This document shows, piece by piece, positions 15,829-25,820 of a stretch of 64,000 nucleotides of DNA (its first letter is position 1; every line of letters starts with the position of its first letter). Both the position numbers and the translations under genes were made by a program. The notes under the pieces were generated by a model. That model had not been told where the DNA came from. It did no database searches and saw only the letters and a list, made by a program, of their open reading frames with translations. The stretch is from positions 1 through 64,000 of the forward strand of contig JAEUHY010000022.1 in assembly GCA_016795325.1 (NCBI GenBank). The letters are read 5' to 3'. Source of the stretch: Planctomycetota bacterium (GTDB lineage Bacteria > Planctomycetota > UBA1135 > GCA-002686595).

Positions 15829-16638
15829 GTGAAACAACGCCTGCGCGTCGGCGCCGTGCCCTACCTCGTCGCGCGCCCCATCAATTACGGGCTCGAGGAC
15901 GAGGAGACGGTGGAGTACGTCCGCGACGTGCCCGCCCGCTTGATCGAGCGCCTGCGGCAGGGCGCGCTCGACGTGGCGCTCGTGAGCTCGATCGAGCTCT
16001 TTCGCGCGCCCGGTTACTCCTACCTCGCCGGTCCCGTCGTCGCGGGCCAGGGCTACGTCGCGAGCGTGCAGCTGTTCCTCCGCCGGCCGGTCGGGCAGCT
16101 CGGTTCGGTGCTGCTCGACCCTTCGAGCCGCGCTGCGCAGGCCTTGCTCGCGATCACCCTCGCGCCGCGCGAGCCCGGCGCCGAGCTGCAGCAGGTCGAG
16201 GCTTCGCTCGACGTGCGCCAGGCCGCGCACGCACGCGATGCGGGCGGCTGGCTGCGCATCGGCGACCGCGCGCTCGTCGAGGCGCTGTCCGACGGCGCTC
16301 CGCCGGCCTTCAACCCCAGCGAAGCGTGGCGCCAAGACACGGGCCTGCCCTTCGTGTTCGCAACCTGGGTCGTGCGGCCGGGAGTCCAGCTCTCCCCCGA
16401 GCAACTCGCCCTTTTCCGCCGCGCCCAGACGCGCGGCGCCGCCGAACTCGAGCGCCTCGCCGCCGAAGCTTCGCAGGCCTGGGCGCTGCCGCTCGCGGCG
16501 TGCCGCAAGTACTTGCTCGAGGAGTGCTGGTACGCTCCCGGCGCCCAGCTCGAACCGGCGCTGCTCGCTTTCCGCGACCGCGCCGCAGCGTTGGGGCTCT
16601 GCGACGGCGCCTTGAGCCCCACGGCGATCGCGCTGTAG
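15829..16638 (+). CDS. mqnA: Chorismate dehydratase
   Basis: 269 residues, the first enzyme of the futalosine route, converting chorismate to 3-[(1-carboxyvinyl)oxy]benzoate. Periplasmic-binding-protein-like fold: the start RLRVGAVPYLVARPINYGL matches the MqnA N-terminal signature. DVALVSSIELFR, LLDPSSRAAQALL and the later LPFVFATWVV are also typical. The GTG start is set by the adjacent TACATT box and by homology starting at RLRVG. mqnB and mqnD are not in this window. Confidence 0.92.
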   Translation: MKQRLRVGAVPYLVARPINYGLEDEETVEYVRDVPARLIERLRQGALDVALVSSIELFRAPGYSYLAGPVVAGQGYVASVQLFLRRPVGQLGSVLLDPSSRAAQALLAITLAPREPGAELQQVEASLDVRQAAHARDAGGWLRIGDRALVEALSDGAPPAFNPSEAWRQDTGLPFVFATWVVRPGVQLSPEQLALFRRAQTRGAAELERLAAEASQAWALPLAACRKYLLEECWYAPGAQLEPALLAFRDRAAALGLCDGALSPTAIAL

Positions 16639-16832
16639 CTCGGCTCTCGATGCGAGCGCTCCGACTCGAGAACGCGTTCCGCTCTCCTGCTGCTCCTCGC
16701 GCTTCGCGGGGAGTCGATCGCCCCCCCCAACCCCCATTCGCCTGACCCGAATCCGACTCGCCCCAATCCGACCGGTTGCAACTCGAGCCCTCGACGTTCG
16801 AGTCGCATCCTTCGCTGCGCCGCAGTCGAAGC

Positions 16833-17087
16833 ATGGTTCGGCCGCCCCATCGCCCCGTGAGCAGCTCAACACCCAAATCAAGCTCGCCGGAGCGTTGCCC
16901 GCACTGCGACGCGGAGTTGCCCGCCAACGCGCGCGAGCAGCGCCTGCGCGCCTGCCCGCAGTGCGCGGGCTCGCTGCGTCAAAAACACCTCAAGGCCGGA
17001 TGCCTGACGAGTGCGCCCAAGCAGTTGCTGCTGTGGGGCGCACTCGTGTGGCTCGCGCAGGACGCGCTCGAGCGCCTCAGTTCTTGA
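16833..17087 (+). CDS. Small zinc-ribbon protein with C-terminal hydrophobic helix
   Basis: 84 residues. CPHC (about 24-27) and CPQC (about 43-46) make a four-cysteine zinc ribbon, and the tail (LLLWGALVWLAQDAL) is hydrophobic. Its 3' end overlaps that of the convergent TPR gene by 11 bp. Function unknown. Confidence 0.55.
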   Translation: MVRPPHRPVSSSTPKSSSPERCPHCDAELPANAREQRLRACPQCAGSLRQKHLKAGCLTSAPKQLLLWGALVWLAQDALERLSS

Positions 17088-19056
17088 CCTCGCCCAGCCA
17101 GCGGCGGAACGCTTCCGCCGCGCCGGGGCTGGCGAGCAATGCGGCCTTGGCCGCGTCCGACTTGTCCTTCTTGCCCAGGCGCAGCAGGATCGCGGGCGAG
17201 AGCAGCCGCAACACGCCGTCGTCGGCGAGGTCCGACTCGACCCAGCCGCCGAGCTCGTCCTTGAGCTTGTCCACGCTCGTCGAGCCGTAGCGAATCGAGA
17301 GCAACACGCTGCAGGCCGCGATCGCTCGCGCAACCGACGAGCGAGGTTGGATGCGCGCCAGCGCCATGCACGCCTCGACGAGCGCGCGTTCGTCGGCGAG
17401 GTGCTCGCGACTGCCCAGACCGATGGCCGGGATCGCTTGGGTGAGCAGGCTCGACAACGCGAGCAGGTGCTGGTCGTGGAACTGCGCCGGCGGCGCCACG
17501 GTGATGTCGTCGGAGCCGCCCTTGCCGCCGCTGAGCACACGACCGAGCACGCTGCTCGGCGCCGAGCGCACGATGCCGTTGCCGGCGAGCCAGTCGAGCA
17601 GCTCCTTCTCGAGCCGTGCGGACACGCCCGAGTAGTTGGGAAGCCCCTTGAGCGTGATGCGGTGCAGTTCGGCGGTCGACTTGCCGTCGACGATGATCAA
17701 CTCGACGCCGACGCCCGCGGCGTCCTTGGTGAGCAGCCCCTGCACGAGGAACTTGGGCTTTTGGTTCTCGGGGCGACCCTTGACCAGTGTCTCCGCCGGC
17801 CAGAGCTGACCCGTCGCCACGAACCCGCCGCCGGGCAGGATCGGGATGATGACGTCGGCGCGCGCCTGGGTGCGCAGCCACACGGCCTCGCACAAGAACA
17901 TCGGAATCGAGCGCGACAGGCGGTTGCGCACCTCGTCGACCTGCGGCTGCGCCGCGTCGGGTCCGACGTTGAGCGTCGCATCGCTGAAGCCGGCGAAGGC
18001 GACGATCGGTGCGTCGGCCGCCTTCTCGGGGATCAGCCACGCGGCGCCGAGCCCCTGGCCCCACACGGGCCCCTGGATCACGAACAGGCGGATCTCGATC
18101 TGCTGCTGCGCCTGTCCCGGCGTGGCGGCGGCCGGCTGGGCGGGCGCGCGCTGGGGCTGCGCGGCCGGCGCGGGCGCGCTCGGCGGTTCGACGCCCAGCG
18201 CGGTGGCGAACTGCGTGAGCGCCGGGATCAGCGGCGCGAGGTTGAGCGCGGTCATGCGCTGGTAGATGGCGAGCGCCTCGTCGCGGCGCTGCAACTGCAG
18301 AAGCGCCTGCATCAAATGGAAGCCCGACTCGGGGCGGTGGCGGCGCTCGTCGAAGTACGGCGAGACCCACGCCACAAGTTCTTCGAGGCAGCCGGCCTTG
18401 CCGAGCTCCGCGCTCGCGGAAAGGAAGGCCGCGGCGTCGCGCGACGAGTCGGCGATGCACAGGCGCATCTCCTCGAGGCCGTCGTCGAGCTTGCCCGTGC
18501 GCATCAGATGGCTCGCCAGCCACAGACGCGCGCGCCAGTGGCCGGGCGTCTCGCGGAAACCGGTGAGGAACTCGAGCACGGCGGCGTCGCCGCCGCGCTC
18601 GGCGAGCATCTGGCAGCGCCAGCCGAGCGCGTTCTCCTGGTTGGGGTCGAGTTCGAGGGCGCGCGCCAGCAGCGTCTCCGACTCCGCCAGGTCGCCGCGG
18701 CCGGCGCGGACGCGGGCGAGGTTGACGACCGTGACCGCGCTCTCGCCGTGTTTGGTGAGCGACTCGCGCAACGCTTCCTCGGCCGGTTCGTGGGCGCCGT
18801 TCTGGAAGTGCACCGCGGCGAGCAGCACCTTCGAACGTTCGCTGCCGCCGTCGAGTTCGTCCAGCCGGCGCGCGGCGTCCACCACGCCCGCGTGCATCCC
18901 CTCGCCGAGCGCGTAGGTGATCTGCTGCGCCAGCAGCTGCGGATCGTTCCACGCCGCGGCCAGCAGCTTGGGCAGCGCTTGCGCCATGAATTCCGCGCGC
19001 GGGATCTCGCGCGGTTGCCCCTGGGAGTCGTAGACGGTGATCGTTTCCTTGGCCAT
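17077..19056 (-). CDS. TPR-repeat protein of unknown function
   Basis: 659 residues, no signal peptide. Residues about 45-290 are TPR-like helices (for example HGESAVTVVNLARVRAGRG, ALELDPNQENALGW, DEALAIYQRMTALNL). A Pro/Ala/Gln linker (about 300-330) leads to an alpha/beta C-terminal half with no motif I recognise. It is probably a cytoplasmic scaffold. It is divergent from cysD, with 262 bp between. Confidence 0.7.
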   Translation of the reverse strand: MAKETITVYDSQGQPREIPRAEFMAQALPKLLAAAWNDPQLLAQQITYALGEGMHAGVVDAARRLDELDGGSERSKVLLAAVHFQNGAHEPAEEALRESLTKHGESAVTVVNLARVRAGRGDLAESETLLARALELDPNQENALGWRCQMLAERGGDAAVLEFLTGFRETPGHWRARLWLASHLMRTGKLDDGLEEMRLCIADSSRDAAAFLSASAELGKAGCLEELVAWVSPYFDERRHRPESGFHLMQALLQLQRRDEALAIYQRMTALNLAPLIPALTQFATALGVEPPSAPAPAAQPQRAPAQPAAATPGQAQQQIEIRLFVIQGPVWGQGLGAAWLIPEKAADAPIVAFAGFSDATLNVGPDAAQPQVDEVRNRLSRSIPMFLCEAVWLRTQARADVIIPILPGGGFVATGQLWPAETLVKGRPENQKPKFLVQGLLTKDAAGVGVELIIVDGKSTAELHRITLKGLPNYSGVSARLEKELLDWLAGNGIVRSAPSSVLGRVLSGGKGGSDDITVAPPAQFHDQHLLALSSLLTQAIPAIGLGSREHLADERALVEACMALARIQPRSSVARAIAACSVLLSIRYGSTSVDKLKDELGGWVESDLADDGVLRLLSPAILLRLGKKDKSDAAKAALLASPGAAEAFRRWLGEVKN

Positions 19057-19318
19057 GTTCGAATGAGCTCGCTTGCCTGCCGCGGCCGGCGCGCGAAACG
19101 CTGCGCCGGAAAACAAAAGGCCGGGGATGATCGCAGCCGCCGGGCCGCCGCGAAAGCCCTCGCCGCGTCAACTTTTCCAGCGCCCCGCCGCCGCGCGCGC
19201 CCGGGCCGCCGCTGGAGCGCGGCGCGAAGAACTAACGCGTTCGGCCCGCGCGAACCGACACTACACTCTTCGGCCACTTGCGCCGGGCAGTTCGCCCCGC
19301 GAGGACGATGCCTCACCC

Positions 19319-20227
19319 ATGCCCAGCTACCTGCTAGACCACCTCAGCGCCCTCGAGCACGAGGCCGTCCACATCCTCCGGGAGATGGCGGCCGAGCGCG
19401 AGCGCCCCGCCCTGCTCTTCTCGGGCGGCAAGGACTCGATCGTGCTCCTGCGCCTCGCCGAGAAGGCCTTCCGCCCGGCGCGCTTTCCGTTCCCGATCGT
19501 CCACGTCGACACCGGACACAACTTCGCCGAGGCGATCGAGTACCGCGACCGGCGCGTCAAGGAGCTCGGCGAGCGCCTGATCGTCGCCAGCGTCGAGGAG
19601 TCGATCCGCAAAGGCCGCGTGGTCGAGGAAAAGGGCCCGCGCGCCTCGCGCAACCGCCTGCAGACGACGGCGCTGCTCGACTGCATCGAAGAGCACCAAT
19701 TCGACGCCTGCATCGGGGGCGGCCGCCGCGACGAAGAGCGCGCCCGCGCCAAGGAACGCATCTTCAGCCACCGCGATGAATTCGGGCAGTGGGACCCCAA
19801 GAACCAGCGTCCCGAATTGTGGTCGCTGTACAACGCGCGCCTGCGCAAGGGCGAACACTTCCGCGTGTTCCCCATCTCGAACTGGACCGAGCTCGACGTG
19901 TGGATGTACGTCAAGCGCGAGCAGCTCGAGCTGCCTTCGATCTACTTCTCGCACACGCGCGAGGTGTTCCTGCGCGACGGGATGCTCTACGCCGCAGCGG
20001 ACTTCATCCAGCGCCTGCCGAACGAGACGCTGACCAAGGAAGTGGTCCGCTTCCGCACGGTCGGCGACATGAGCTGCACGGGCGCGGTGCGCTCGACCGC
20101 CTCCACCATCGACGAAGTCATCGCCGAGGTCGCGGCCTCGCGCGTCACCGAACGCGGCGCCACGCGCGCCGACGACCGCTTCACCGAAGCCGCCATGGAA
20201 GACCGCAAGAAGGAAGGCTACTTCTGA
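19319..20227 (+). CDS. cysD: Sulfate adenylyltransferase subunit 2
   Basis: 302 residues. With CysN it makes adenosine 5'-phosphosulfate from ATP and sulfate. The PP-loop SGGKDS is at 35-40; HVDTGHNF, GGGRRDEERARAKER and the C-terminal MEDRKKEGYF are canonical CysD. Its TGA overlaps the cysN ATG by one base (TGATG). A weak TACACT box lies at 19262-19267. Confidence 0.95.
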   Translation: MPSYLLDHLSALEHEAVHILREMAAERERPALLFSGGKDSIVLLRLAEKAFRPARFPFPIVHVDTGHNFAEAIEYRDRRVKELGERLIVASVEESIRKGRVVEEKGPRASRNRLQTTALLDCIEEHQFDACIGGGRRDEERARAKERIFSHRDEFGQWDPKNQRPELWSLYNARLRKGEHFRVFPISNWTELDVWMYVKREQLELPSIYFSHTREVFLRDGMLYAAADFIQRLPNETLTKEVVRFRTVGDMSCTGAVRSTASTIDEVIAEVAASRVTERGATRADDRFTEAAMEDRKKEGYF

Positions 20228-21519
20228 TGTCCTCCTCGAACGAATTGCTCGCCATGCAAAGCGGCGCGGAGCTGCTGCGCTTCTCGACCTGCGGCAGCGT
20301 GGACGACGGCAAGAGCACGCTGATCGGGCGGCTCTTGTACGACACCAAGTCGATCTTCGAAGACCAGCTGCAACACGTCGAGGACGTCTCGCGCCGCCGC
20401 GGAGACGAGTACACCAACCTCGCGCTGCTCACCGACGGCCTGCGCGCCGAGCGCGAGCAGGGCATCACGATCGACGTCGCCTACCGTTACTTCGCGACGC
20501 CGCGGCGCAAGTTCATCATCGCCGACACGCCGGGCCACGTGCAGTACACGCGCAACATGGTCACTGGCGCGAGCACGGCGAACCTGGCGATCGTGCTGAT
20601 CGACGCGCGCCAAGGCGTGGTCGAGCAGACGCGGCGCCACTCGCTGATCACGTCGCTGCTGCGCATCCCGCACTTGGTGTTCGCGATCAACAAGATGGAC
20701 CTCGTCGCCTGGGACGAGGCGGTCTACCGCCGCATCGAGAACGACATCCGCGGCCTCGCGGCGCGCCTGGACGTGCGCGACCTGTGCTTCATCCCGATGA
20801 GCGCGCTGCACGGGGACAACGTCGTCAACCGCAGCGACAAGACGCCCTGGTACGCCGGGCCGCCGCTGCTCGCGCACCTCGAGAGCGTGTTCATCGCCTC
20901 GGACTACAACCTGATCGACGTGCGCTTCCCGGTGCAGTGGGTCGTCCGGCCGCAGAGCCCGGAATACCACGACTACCGCGGCTACGCTGGTCAGGTCGCG
21001 GGCGGCGTGCTGCGCACGGGCGACGAAGTGGTCGTGCTGCCCAGCGGCATCACCTCGAAGATCACCAAGATCGAGACCTTCGACGGGCCCGTCGACGAGG
21101 CCTTCCCGCCGATGAGCGTGGTGGTGCACCTCGACAGCGACGTCGACGTCTCGCGCGGCGACATGATCTGCCGGCCCAACAACCGACCGATCGTGGGCCA
21201 GGACCTCGAGGCGATGATCTGCTGGATGACGGACAAGCCGCTGCAGCCGCGCGCCAAGTACGCCCTCAAGCACACCACGCGCAACACGCGCGCGATGATC
21301 ACGGGGCTGCAGTACCGCATGGACGTCAACACCGGACACCGCACGGAAGGCGTCAACGAGCTCGGGCTCAACGACATCGGCCGCATCTCGCTGCGCACGA
21401 TGACCCCGATCTGCTACGACGAGTACCGCCGCAACCGCACGACGGGTTCGTTCATCCTCGTCGACGAGGCCACCAACGCGACCGTCGGCGCAGGCATGTT
21501 GCTGTCCGAACAGCGCTGA
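20227..21519 (+). CDS. cysN: Sulfate adenylyltransferase subunit 1 (GTPase)
   Basis: 430 residues. EF-Tu-like GTPase that drives APS synthesis: Walker A GSVDDGKST (23-31), switch region EREQGITIDVAYRYF, DTPGH and NKMD for guanine specificity, then two beta-barrel domains. It ends without an APS kinase (CysC) fusion, so PAPS must be made by a separate enzyme if at all. Tightly coupled to cysD. Confidence 0.95.
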   Translation: MSSSNELLAMQSGAELLRFSTCGSVDDGKSTLIGRLLYDTKSIFEDQLQHVEDVSRRRGDEYTNLALLTDGLRAEREQGITIDVAYRYFATPRRKFIIADTPGHVQYTRNMVTGASTANLAIVLIDARQGVVEQTRRHSLITSLLRIPHLVFAINKMDLVAWDEAVYRRIENDIRGLAARLDVRDLCFIPMSALHGDNVVNRSDKTPWYAGPPLLAHLESVFIASDYNLIDVRFPVQWVVRPQSPEYHDYRGYAGQVAGGVLRTGDEVVVLPSGITSKITKIETFDGPVDEAFPPMSVVVHLDSDVDVSRGDMICRPNNRPIVGQDLEAMICWMTDKPLQPRAKYALKHTTRNTRAMITGLQYRMDVNTGHRTEGVNELGLNDIGRISLRTMTPICYDEYRRNRTTGSFILVDEATNATVGAGMLLSEQR

Positions 21520-21545
21520 ACCTGACGGCCAGTTCGATCTCACCC

Positions 21546-21582
21546 ACCGCCCGCCGTGCGCTCAACGCGCTCGGCGGGCGGT
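21546..21582 (+). terminator. Strong hairpin downstream of cysDN
   Basis: ACCGCCCGCCG (21546-21556) pairs perfectly with CGGCGGGCGGT (21572-21582), and the 15-nt loop can add four more pairs. It is followed only by AGATGTTT, so the T-tract is poor. Likely a terminator or a 3'-end stabiliser. Confidence 0.45.
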
Positions 21583-21750
21583 AGATGTTTCAGGGAGAGG
21601 CCGCCGTGCACTGAACGCGCTCGGCGGGCGGTAGATGTTTCAGGGAGAGGCCGCCGTGCGCTCAACGCGCTCGGCGGGCGGTAGACGTTTCAGGGAGAGG
21701 CCGCCGTGCACTGAACGCGCTCGGCGGGCGGTGAACTTTTCAGGCGGCCT
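21551..21750. repeat. 50-bp tandem repeat, four copies
   Basis: Units at 21551-21600, 21601-21650, 21651-21700 and a diverged fourth at 21701-21750. Each has a CCGCCG...CGGCGGGCGG dyad and a TTTCAGGGAGAGG end. Copies alternate between GTGCGCTCAA and GTGCACTGAA variants, which suggests expansion as a 100-bp dimer. The rest of the 21520-21892 interval carries no gene. A TACATA box near 21842 may belong to the top6B promoter. Confidence 0.95.
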
Positions 21751-21892
21751 TCGAGCGCGTTCGGAGCGTGCGGCGAGCGCAAAACGACGCCGCCTCGGAC
21801 GCTCGCGCGCGGCGCCGAGTTGATTCGCGCGCGCCAGTCGCTACATACGACGGTCCGGGCTCGTTTCGAAGCCCGCCACCACGAGGGGCAAG

Positions 21893-23650
21893 ATGAGCGA
21901 CGAGAAGACGAGCGCGACGCTGTTCGACGACACCGATGCGCAGGGCGCCAAGGGCGAACCTGCCGAGAAGGCGAGCAAGCCCGCGAAGGCCGTCGAGGCC
22001 GAAGAGGCGCCGGCGCCGCGTCGGCGGACCGCGCAGGACATGGCGGAGAAGCAGCGCGAGATCTCGGTCTCGGAGTTCTTCACCAAGAACCGCCACCTGC
22101 TCGGGTTCGACTCGCCGCTGAAGGCCTTGCTGACGACCTGCAAGGAGGCCGTCGACAACTCGCTCGACGCCTGCGAAGAGGCCGGCATCCTCCCGGAGAT
22201 CGTGGTCGAGATCACGCCCACCGGCGAAGACCGCTTCCGCATCGCGGTCGAGGACAACGGGCCGGGCATCGTCAAGGAACAGATCCCCAAGGTCTTCGGC
22301 AAGCTGCTGTACGGCTCGAAGTTCCACAAGCTGAGCCAGACACGCGGACAGCAGGGCATCGGCATCTCGGCCGCCGTGATGTACAGCCAGCTCACCACGG
22401 GCAAGTCCGCGCGCGTGATCTCGCGCACGAGCAAGAAGCACCCCGCGGTGCAGCTCGAGCTCGCGATCGACACGGCGCGCAACAAGGCCGACACGCACGA
22501 CGAGAAGCCGCTCGAGAACTGGCATCGCGAGCACGGCACGCGCATCGAGCTCGAGATGGAGGCCCGCTACCAGAAGGGCCTGCGCTCGGTCGACATGTAC
22601 TTGAAGCAGACGGCGATCGCCAATCCGCACCTGACGCTGCACTACGTCGATCCGGGCGGCGTGAAGGTGACCTACGAGCGCTCGACCAAGGTGCTCCCGC
22701 CCGAGGCCGTCGAGATCAAGCCGCACCCGCACGGCGTCGAGCTCGGCCGGCTGATCATGATGCTGAAGGACACGACCTGCCGCTCGCTCTCGGGCTTCCT
22801 GCAGGAAGAGTTCGTGCGCGTCGGCGGCAAGGTCGCCGAGGACATCTGCGCTACGGCCAAGGTCTCGGAAAAGGCGTACCCCTCGCGCATCGCCCGTGAG
22901 GAAGCAGCGGCGCTGCACGCCGCCATCCAGAAGACGCGCATCAGCGCGCCGCCGACCAACTGCATCTCCCCCATCGGCGAGGAGCTCGTGCTCTCGGGCC
23001 TCAAGAAGGAGATCGAAGCCGACTTCTACTGTGCGATCTCGCGCCCGCCCGCGGTGTACCGCGGCAATCCGTTCGTGATCGAAGTCGGCATCGCGTACGG
23101 CAAGCCGGGCGGCGTCGGGCTCGAGCTCACCGACGAGGGCCGCATCCAGAAGCGCAAGGCTGTCGTGGCGAGCGAGGAGCTCGTGGGCAACGCCGACGAG
23201 CCGATCCGCGTGCTGCGCTTCGCCAACCGCGTGCCGCTGCTGCACCAGCAGTCGGCCTGCGCCGTCACCAAGGCGGTGATCCAGACCAACTGGCGTTCGT
23301 ACGGACTGCAGCAGCCCAAGGGCGCGTTGCCCATCGGCCCCGCGGCCGTGCTCGTGCACATCGCCAGCGTGTGGGTGCCCTTCACCTCCGAGTCGAAGGA
23401 AGCGATCGCGGCCTACGACGAGATCATGAAGGAGATCAAGCTCGGCCTCCAGGAGTGCGGCCGGCGCATGGGCACGTACATCCGCAAGGGCCAGCGCCTG
23501 CGCTCGGAGTTCGACAAGCGCTCCTACATCGAGAAGTACATCCCGCACATCGGCATCGCGCTGCAGGAGATCCTCGACCTGACCGACCCCGAGCGCGACG
23601 GCACCGTGAAGACGCTCGACGACGTGCTGCAGAAGTCGCGCAAGTTCTAG
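21893..23650 (+). CDS. top6B: DNA topoisomerase VI subunit B
   Basis: 585 residues, slightly longer than archaeal Top6B because of an Ala/Glu/Lys-rich N-terminal extension (1-48). GHKL ATPase motifs are intact: N-box EAVDNSLDA (85-93), DNGPGI (121-126) and RGQQGIGIS (151-159). The helix-2-turn-helix and transducer regions follow, including the switch-lysine region QQPKGALP. With subunit A it forms an A2B2 type IIB topoisomerase that relaxes supercoils and decatenates DNA. This is rare in bacteria. A GAGGGG SD precedes the ATG. Subunit A is encoded 4.3 kb downstream on the same strand instead of adjacent. Confidence 0.95.
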   Translation: MSDEKTSATLFDDTDAQGAKGEPAEKASKPAKAVEAEEAPAPRRRTAQDMAEKQREISVSEFFTKNRHLLGFDSPLKALLTTCKEAVDNSLDACEEAGILPEIVVEITPTGEDRFRIAVEDNGPGIVKEQIPKVFGKLLYGSKFHKLSQTRGQQGIGISAAVMYSQLTTGKSARVISRTSKKHPAVQLELAIDTARNKADTHDEKPLENWHREHGTRIELEMEARYQKGLRSVDMYLKQTAIANPHLTLHYVDPGGVKVTYERSTKVLPPEAVEIKPHPHGVELGRLIMMLKDTTCRSLSGFLQEEFVRVGGKVAEDICATAKVSEKAYPSRIAREEAAALHAAIQKTRISAPPTNCISPIGEELVLSGLKKEIEADFYCAISRPPAVYRGNPFVIEVGIAYGKPGGVGLELTDEGRIQKRKAVVASEELVGNADEPIRVLRFANRVPLLHQQSACAVTKAVIQTNWRSYGLQQPKGALPIGPAAVLVHIASVWVPFTSESKEAIAAYDEIMKEIKLGLQECGRRMGTYIRKGQRLRSEFDKRSYIEKYIPHIGIALQEILDLTDPERDGTVKTLDDVLQKSRKF

Positions 23651-23675
23651 CGCGAGCATCCTCGAGGCGCGCTCG

Positions 23676-24164
23676 ATGGATGAAGCCCTCGAACGAGCAT
23701 GGCGCTCCGCGACGAGTCCGTTCGACGGCATCACGTTGCGGTCCGCGGACGCACCCGTCAAAACTCTGGCGCCGTTGCTCACCCAACTCGTGGAGAGCCT
23801 GCGCGTTCGCTTCGGCGAGCGGCGACTGTGGCGCGTCGAGGATTGGCACGCACACGACGGTTGGGTGACCGAGCGCCGCGCGTCGTCTTGGGATGAGCTG
23901 CTCGAACTCTGTCGCTCCGAGGATGCGCTCAGCGCGCGCGCCGCGCTCGACGAGTTCGTTGCGCTGGCCTTCTACACCGAACCACCGGCGCTGCTGCTGC
24001 GCATCGAAGTCGAAGACTACGCCGAAGCCGGCCACGAGCGCATGGGCGCCTTCGACGTCACGCTTCCCGCCTCGGACGCGGCGCTCTGCGAAGCGCTGCC
24101 GCACGAGTCGAGCGTGCGTCGAATCGATGCGAAGCAGTACTTCGACGAGATCCACGGGCGCTGA
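23676..24164 (+). CDS. Hypothetical protein
   Basis: 162 residues, soluble alpha/beta composition with no motif I recognise (SSWDELLELCRSEDALSARA..., RIEVEDYAEAGHERMGAFDV). It begins 25 nt after top6B and is probably co-transcribed with it. Confidence 0.6.
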   Translation: MDEALERAWRSATSPFDGITLRSADAPVKTLAPLLTQLVESLRVRFGERRLWRVEDWHAHDGWVTERRASSWDELLELCRSEDALSARAALDEFVALAFYTEPPALLLRIEVEDYAEAGHERMGAFDVTLPASDAALCEALPHESSVRRIDAKQYFDEIHGR

Positions 24165-24197
24165 CTCGCAGCGCCGCCCGCACGCTCGCAGCTCGCA

Positions 24198-25073
24198 CTA
24201 GCGAAGCTGCTGCAGCGCGAGCGCGTTCCAGCGCACGTCGACGCCCAACTGCGCTCCGAGCCGCGCGACGGCGCCGTTGCGCGCGTCGATCTCCGTCGGT
24301 CGCCCCAGGGCGAGGTCGGATTCCAGCGACGTTCTGCGGTCCGGCTCGAGCGCGAGCGCGGCGGCGGTCGCCGACGCGCCTGCGCCGGCCGGCAGAACAA
24401 CTCCTAGCGCCGTCGCGACTTCGACCGCCTCCGCGGCGAGCCGCGCCGCGAGTTCGCGCCGACCTAGCACCGCCGCAAGCGTCGAGCGAGCCTCGAGCGC
24501 GCGCGCTGCGCCGGCGCAGTTGTGCACGAGCTTCGCCCACGCAAGCGCACGCACGTCGTCGACCTGCTCAACCAACACGTTGGAGCCGCGGAAGAGCTCC
24601 GCAAAGCGTTGCCCGAGCGCGTCGCGGGACACGCTCAGGCGCGCCGGGCCGCGAGCCCGCACGCTCCCGTCGCGCACGCGCTCGGTCGGAGCGTCGACGA
24701 CGACGGGCACGACGAACTCCCCGCGCACCATCCCCGCCAGACGCTCGCGATGTTCGACGCCGTTCTGCAGGACGGCGACCGGCGTGTCGTCGCGACGCAA
24801 CGCGCGCAGCCAGTCTCGAGCACTCTCGACATGCTGCGCCTTGGTGCACAGCAGCACCCAATCCACACGGCGCACATGGGCCGAATCGACCTCGATCCTC
24901 GGCGTGCATTCGAGCGGAGTCTCAACGCCGACAAGTTCGAGTGCGGCGAACTTGCGGCGGGCGCAGGCGAACACGTCGCTCGTCCCGGCACAGGCGAGTT
25001 CGACCACCAGGCGCGTTCCGATCGCACCCAAGCCGACGACGGCGACCGAGGTGCTACTCGGCGCCGAGTCCAC
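24198..25073 (-). CDS. 2-dehydropantoate 2-reductase-like protein
   Basis: 291 residues from a GTG. Rossmann fold with VAVVGLGAIGTRLV at the N-terminus (NADPH binding GxGxxG). LLCTKAQHVESA, LQNGVEH and the catalytic-region lysine in LAWAKLVHNCA match the PanE/ApbA family, which reduces ketopantoate to pantoate for coenzyme A. Several PanE paralogues have other substrates, so panE itself is not certain. The first 20 bp overlap the end of the upstream YjbR-like gene, implying coupling. Confidence 0.8.
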   Translation of the reverse strand: MDSAPSSTSVAVVGLGAIGTRLVVELACAGTSDVFACARRKFAALELVGVETPLECTPRIEVDSAHVRRVDWVLLCTKAQHVESARDWLRALRRDDTPVAVLQNGVEHRERLAGMVRGEFVVPVVVDAPTERVRDGSVRARGPARLSVSRDALGQRFAELFRGSNVLVEQVDDVRALAWAKLVHNCAGAARALEARSTLAAVLGRRELAARLAAEAVEVATALGVVLPAGAGASATAAALALEPDRRTSLESDLALGRPTEIDARNGAVARLGAQLGVDVRWNALALQQLR

Positions 25074-25557
25074 GTCGACGTCCGCGCTTCGCGGCTTTGG
25101 GTTGACTCGCGCTCGCGCGCCGCGGGCGCACCACGCGCGATGGGCTACGCGACGCGGGGCTCGCCGAAGACGCGCTGGCGTCGAGTTCCGCAAGCAAGCG
25201 CTTGGGAGCGACGAGGCGATAGCTCTCCTCGATCCACGCCTCGAGTTCCGCGCTGCTCGGCGCGTCGGCGAGATCAAGGCGCAGCGTGAGCCAACCGCTC
25301 TTGCCCAAACCGTAGCCGGTGGGCGAGGCAAAAGAACGCTTCGCCACGGACCCGTGTGACGCCTTCAACTTGACCGCGATGCCCGGCGGCTCGTCGCTGT
25401 GCTTGTCGAGTCCCAGGCCGAGGCCGAACACGAACACCTTGGGGCCGACCTTCGCGACCGTCTCACCCCACGGATGGTCCTCCCAAGCGCCGGGGAAGGT
25501 TTGAACGAAAGCGCGCAGTCGACGCGCAAGAGCCGAAAGGTCGCGGGACATGGGCAT
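25054..25557 (-). CDS. MmcQ/YjbR family protein
   Basis: 167 residues. The N-terminal about 115 residues are a YjbR domain: FVQTFPGAWEDHPWGETVAKVGPKVFVF, GIAVKLK, then GWLTLRLD and a final WIEESYRLVAPKR. The remaining about 45 residues are a Ser/Arg/Lys-rich tail, perhaps nucleic-acid binding. ATG 25557 or 25551 could be the start. Confidence 0.8.
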   Translation of the reverse strand: MPMSRDLSALARRLRAFVQTFPGAWEDHPWGETVAKVGPKVFVFGLGLGLDKHSDEPPGIAVKLKASHGSVAKRSFASPTGYGLGKSGWLTLRLDLADAPSSAELEAWIEESYRLVAPKRLLAELDASASSASPASRSPSRVVRPRRASASQPKAAKRGRRRGLGAE

Positions 25558-25794
25558 AAGTGGTGCTCCACACCGGATCGTCTCGCACGCCGGGCGATCG
25601 AGCAAGCTCGTGAGCTGCCGATCACGGGCGACAGACCGTTGGTCGAACCCGTCGCGCTCGGCGACTGCGGATCGCGCGACCACGAAGAGAGGCTGCGGCG
25701 GTAGTTCATGGTCGGCTCGCAGACGACGGGTTTCCTGCTTCGGCGCGCTGCCGCTCGCTAAGCAGCAATTCCGCAGCCCCGCGCACTTGCCGTC

Positions 25795-25810
25795 TACTAC
25801 ACTTGTAGTA
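25795..25810. promoter_or_regulatory. BlaI/MecI-type operator
   Basis: TACTACA-CT-TGTAGTA is a perfect 7+2+7 inverted repeat 10 nt before the blaI-like ATG, matching the TACA/TGTA dyads recognised by BlaI/MecI/CopY repressors. A TAGTAT box (25806-25811) overlaps its right half, so repressor binding would block transcription: autoregulation. Confidence 0.75.
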
Positions 25811-25820
25811 TCCTGAGCGC

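Noticed and set aside
17011..19779. 922-codon open frame on the plus strand
   Set aside because: Antisense to the TPR gene and running out of frame into cysD; composition is a GC shadow.
21551..21750. CRISPR or CRISPR-like repeats
   Set aside because: The 50-bp units abut directly and contain no variable spacers.
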